Assembly (NCBI GenBank): GCA_964583165.1
Contig: CAZOVK010000030.1
Location: forward strand, 1-24,638
Origin: CAZOVK01 sp964583165
GTDB taxonomy: Bacteria > Bacillota > Clostridia > Lachnospirales > WRAX01
DNA: 24,638 bases
Direction: 5' to 3'
In this document: positions 22,453 to 24,638 of the stretch, piece after piece
Layout of the letters: each line of letters starts with the position of its first letter
Position numbering within the stretch: the first letter of the stretch is position 1
Notes under the pieces: model-generated
The model's input: the letters and a program-made list of their open reading frames with translations, nothing else
Databases searched by the model: none
What the model was told of the DNA's origin: nothing
Made by a program: the position numbers and the translations under genes

Positions 22453-23400
22453 TCATAAGTCTGCATTTGGCTTATATATAATGAAATATACAACCAATGC
22501 CAATAATGTAATGAACGAAAACGCCAACTTTATCCAGACTGCCAGACTGACGGGCGTAAAAAAGCCTTCAATAACACCCGCCACAATAAGCATAACGGCA
22601 ATGCCCGGCAACATGGCGGCGGCGGTTTTCGCGGCCTTAACAAATGAACTCAAACGCGATAACTCCCCCGGAACGAGAAAACCGCGCCCCATGAGTAGCC
22701 CCGCCCCTCCGCTTATAAAGATTGCGGCCAACTCAATGAACCCATGCGGTAGAATGAGCGCCCAGAAGTCGGCGAGCCAGAAGTCACCCGTCGCCATGAA
22801 AAAATGCGCCCACAGCGCCCCTAAAACGCCGCCATTCATAATAAGCACATAGATTGTGCCTAACCCCGCCGTAACGCCCCACGCCACGTTCATAAGGCAT
22901 ACCCGTATGTTATTCGTCATAATATACGACGCAAGCCCCGCGCTACCCGTTTCTGACTTAGGGTCAAGGTTCGAGTAATCGAGTTGTCCGTCTTCAAAGA
23001 AATAACCGATAACAGAAGGGTTCGCGACACTAAGCCCCGCCGTCAACACACCCGCCACCAAAAACATGAGCATGGCGGCAATAATATAAAACCGATATAA
23101 CCTCACCAGCCCCGGAAATGTGCGCGTGAAATACCTGATAATCGGCGTAAGCCCCGCCTTCTGCTTGACATAGAAGCGGTTATGCGCCACGGTAATAAGC
23201 CCGTTCAGATACGCCACAGTGGGCGAGCCCGCGAAATGCGTATTTGCGTAGGCGAGGTTATGACTGACAAGCCGATACATCTCGGCAAAACGCGCGACAT
23301 CAACTTTGCGCCGCGCAATAGGCCTTTTGAGAAGCGCAATCGCGCCCTCCAGCTCTAGCCAAACGGGTTTGTTCTTCTCGATAAACTGTTGCTCCGTCAC
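22453..23400 (-). CDS. Stage II sporulation protein M-like (DUF95) membrane protein
   Basis: A 315-residue protein of the SpoIIM/DUF95 family. The cytosolic N-terminal part (FIEKNKPVWLELEGAIALL, then a basic RRKVD stretch and a YRLVSHNLAYA helix) is followed by about five TM segments from residue 105. A conserved stretch, NNIRVCLMNVAWGVTAGLGT, lies in the membrane part. The family is often linked with RDD, MoxR and DUF58 genes and is suspected of roles in envelope or peptidoglycan remodelling; it is not the sporulation-specific SpoIIM itself. The start is GTG 23400, with AAAGGA 8 bases upstream. It is divergent from the RDD gene with only 28 bp between start codons. Confidence 0.9.
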   Translation of the reverse strand: MTEQQFIEKNKPVWLELEGAIALLKRPIARRKVDVARFAEMYRLVSHNLAYANTHFAGSPTVAYLNGLITVAHNRFYVKQKAGLTPIIRYFTRTFPGLVRLYRFYIIAAMLMFLVAGVLTAGLSVANPSVIGYFFEDGQLDYSNLDPKSETGSAGLASYIMTNNIRVCLMNVAWGVTAGLGTIYVLIMNGGVLGALWAHFFMATGDFWLADFWALILPHGFIELAAIFISGGAGLLMGRGFLVPGELSRLSSFVKAAKTAAAMLPGIAVMLIVAGVIEGFFTPVSLAVWIKLAFSFITLLALVVYFIIYKPNADL

Positions 23401-23428
23401 CTTATCATTCCTTTAGATTGGAGTTTTA

Positions 23429-24163
23429 ATGAATACTATTACTATTTTAACACCGGAGAACATAGAAATCAAATATCGTTTAGCGGGTGTCGGTTCACGT
23501 TTGGCCGCCGCTGCGATTGACTTCTTGGTTCAAGCGCTTATGCTCGCTGTGCTCTTCGCCCTTTATTTACTGTTCTTGGTGTGGTTGAGCCAATCAAAAG
23601 AAGCCATCAGCGTCGCCTACGAAGATGTATCGGTCGCGCTTATGTTCATTGTTTCTTTTCTGATAATTTTTGGGTATTATATCATTGTCGAGTTGCTGAT
23701 GAACGGTCAAACCCTCGGCAAGCGCATGTTGGGACTTCGCACAATCCGCGTGAACGGCCAACCTATTGGCTTTGTCCACTCGCTCGTCAGAACGATTCTC
23801 AAAATCTTTGTCGATATTTTCGGCATAGGTGTAATAATGATGTTCTTCAACAAACAATATCGGCGCATAGGCGACTATGCGGCTTCAACCATCGTAGTAC
23901 ATGAGAACGCAAGGCGTATCACCGCGGAGTCACTCAATATCTCACAACAGGGAGTTGTGATGTCCGCCTCAACTAACTTCACGCTCACGCCCGATGAAAC
24001 ACGCCTACTACGCGACTACTTCACGCATAAATCAGAATATCTCGATAAGGGCAAGGCGGCCTTCAACAAAATTCGCGGTTATTTCGCCGCCCGCTTCGGC
24101 GTTGAGTACAGCGTAATAGCCGAGGATATGCTCTTAGAGATTCTCCGAATGAACATGCGATAA
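23429..24163 (+). CDS. RDD family membrane protein
   Basis: A 244-residue protein. The RDD domain occupies about residues 8-150, with the Arg in RLAGVGSRLAAAAID before TM1, a NGQTLGKRMLGLRTIRVNG motif after TM2, and the closing KQYRRIGDYAASTIVV. RDD proteins have three TM segments and have been proposed to act in transport or as partners of other membrane proteins. The roughly 90-residue hydrophilic C-terminal tail has several helices and no family I can name. ATG 23429 follows TTGGAG. It faces away from the DUF95 gene and lies 85 bp before a DivIVA-like gene in the same direction. Confidence 0.92.
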   Translation: MNTITILTPENIEIKYRLAGVGSRLAAAAIDFLVQALMLAVLFALYLLFLVWLSQSKEAISVAYEDVSVALMFIVSFLIIFGYYIIVELLMNGQTLGKRMLGLRTIRVNGQPIGFVHSLVRTILKIFVDIFGIGVIMMFFNKQYRRIGDYAASTIVVHENARRITAESLNISQQGVVMSASTNFTLTPDETRLLRDYFTHKSEYLDKGKAAFNKIRGYFAARFGVEYSVIAEDMLLEILRMNMR

Positions 24164-24180
24164 AGTGCATAAAAGAAGAA

Positions 24181-24209
24181 TTGCATTTGGTACAATATTC
24201 TGATACACT
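24181..24209 (+). promoter_or_regulatory. Possible promoter of the DivIVA-like gene
   Basis: TTGCAT (24181-24186), a 17-base spacer, TACACT (24204-24209). Each box matches the consensus at four of six positions, so this is only a candidate. Read-through from the RDD gene is also possible since no terminator is seen between them. Confidence 0.4.
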
Positions 24210-24248
24210 TAATATTATTTCAGCATAATAATTGAAAGGTTGATTGAC

Positions 24249-24638
24249 ATGGCAGACCATTTCTTAATTGTCAAGCGCGGTTATGACCCTCTAAGCGTAG
24301 ACGAACGTATCAATGCGCTTGAATCGCAGATTAAATCATACCGCGATAAGGACGACGCTATCAAAAACGCAATCATTAGCGCACAAATTGCCGCTGACAA
24401 CATACTGCAAAACGCCAAGAATCAAGCAGCGGAAATTCGCGAATCGGCTATACGACAAGTCAATGAAATAGCAGGCTCGATTCAAGAACAACGCCAGATG
24501 TTAGAGTCTTTCAAGACCGAATATCACGCGCTTGTCGAACGCTATCTGACACTCATCGACGAATCGCAATTCTCAAAGGTATCGGCGCGTATAGACGAGC
24601 TGGATGCTTTACTTTCGCGCCTATCGAACACGGCCGAC
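24249..24638 (+). CDS. DivIVA-like coiled-coil protein, 3' end missing
   Basis: The first 130 codons of a gene cut by the right edge of the window. The start MADHFLIVKRGYDPLSVDER carries the GYD..xVD motif of the DivIVA N-terminal domain. It is followed by long heptad-type helices rich in Ala, Glu and Gln (NAIISAQIAADNILQNAKNQ). DivIVA family proteins mark curved membrane and organise division, polar growth or spore septation. The ATG at 24249 follows GAAAGG nine bases upstream. Whether this is DivIVA proper or one of its relatives cannot be decided without the remainder. Confidence 0.82.
   Translation, partial: MADHFLIVKRGYDPLSVDERINALESQIKSYRDKDDAIKNAIISAQIAADNILQNAKNQAAEIRESAIRQVNEIAGSIQEQRQMLESFKTEYHALVERYLTLIDESQFSKVSARIDELDALLSRLSNTAD

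Overview
The window looks like chromosomal DNA of an endospore-forming Firmicute, most likely a clostridial lineage. SpoIVA (8512-9990) is nearly diagnostic for endospore formers, and a SpoIIIJ/YidC-Jag pair and a SpoIIM-like (DUF95) protein fit with it. Base composition is intermediate. Housekeeping promoters are close to the sigma-A consensus with 17-base spacers, Shine-Dalgarno sequences are strong, and GTG or TTG start codons are common. I saw no phage genes, plasmid genes, rRNA or CRISPR array.

Layout. (1) 1-183: 5' part of an unrecognised minus-strand gene. (2) 240-1063: a tandem duplication of a small gene for an 88/89-residue Cys-ending protein, each copy with its own promoter, conserved leader and terminator. 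Both promoters match the sigma-K pattern, so the products may be late sporulation or spore-surface proteins. (3) 1068-4468, minus: rpmH-rnpA-yidD-yidC-jag followed by a secreted protein with a copper-amine-oxidase-type stalk domain. No dnaA/oriC lies upstream and no mnmE/mnmG follows jag. (4) 4501-4740: back-to-back consensus promoters, one for rpmH and one for tRNA-Trp. (5) 4825-7591, minus: a Sel1/TPR-like protein and an unrecognised two-TM protein in one operon. (6) 7783-8334: flavodoxin-like protein. (7) 8512-9990, plus: spoIVA.

(8) 10026-12099, minus: FAD oxidoreductase with a C-terminal Rieske centre, overlapping a tocopherol-cyclase-like gene. (9) 12159-13007: DUF2785 protein. (10) 13167-15473, minus: two GNAT acetyltransferases and a MATE efflux pump, tightly coupled. 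(11) 15717-15799: tRNA-Leu(UAG), divergent from an alpha/beta hydrolase (15831-16706). (12) Free methionine-R-sulfoxide reductase and a cold-shock protein, each with its own promoter. (13) Rhomboid protease with an extra N-terminal domain; a 171-bp MITE-like repeat supplies its stop codon. (14) 19534-22404: a large unrecognised membrane protein with a cytosolic body, three TM segments and an exported Ig-like tail. (15) 22453-24163: DUF95/SpoIIM-like and RDD genes, divergent with only 28 bp between start codons. (16) 24249-end: 5' part of a DivIVA-like gene.

The most unusual items are the small-gene tandem with a leader better conserved than its coding sequence, the repeat capping the rhomboid gene, the large three-TM protein beside DUF95/RDD, and the FAD-Rieske/tocopherol-cyclase-like pair. 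I did not find a clearly new multigene system. Where function is unknown I say so.
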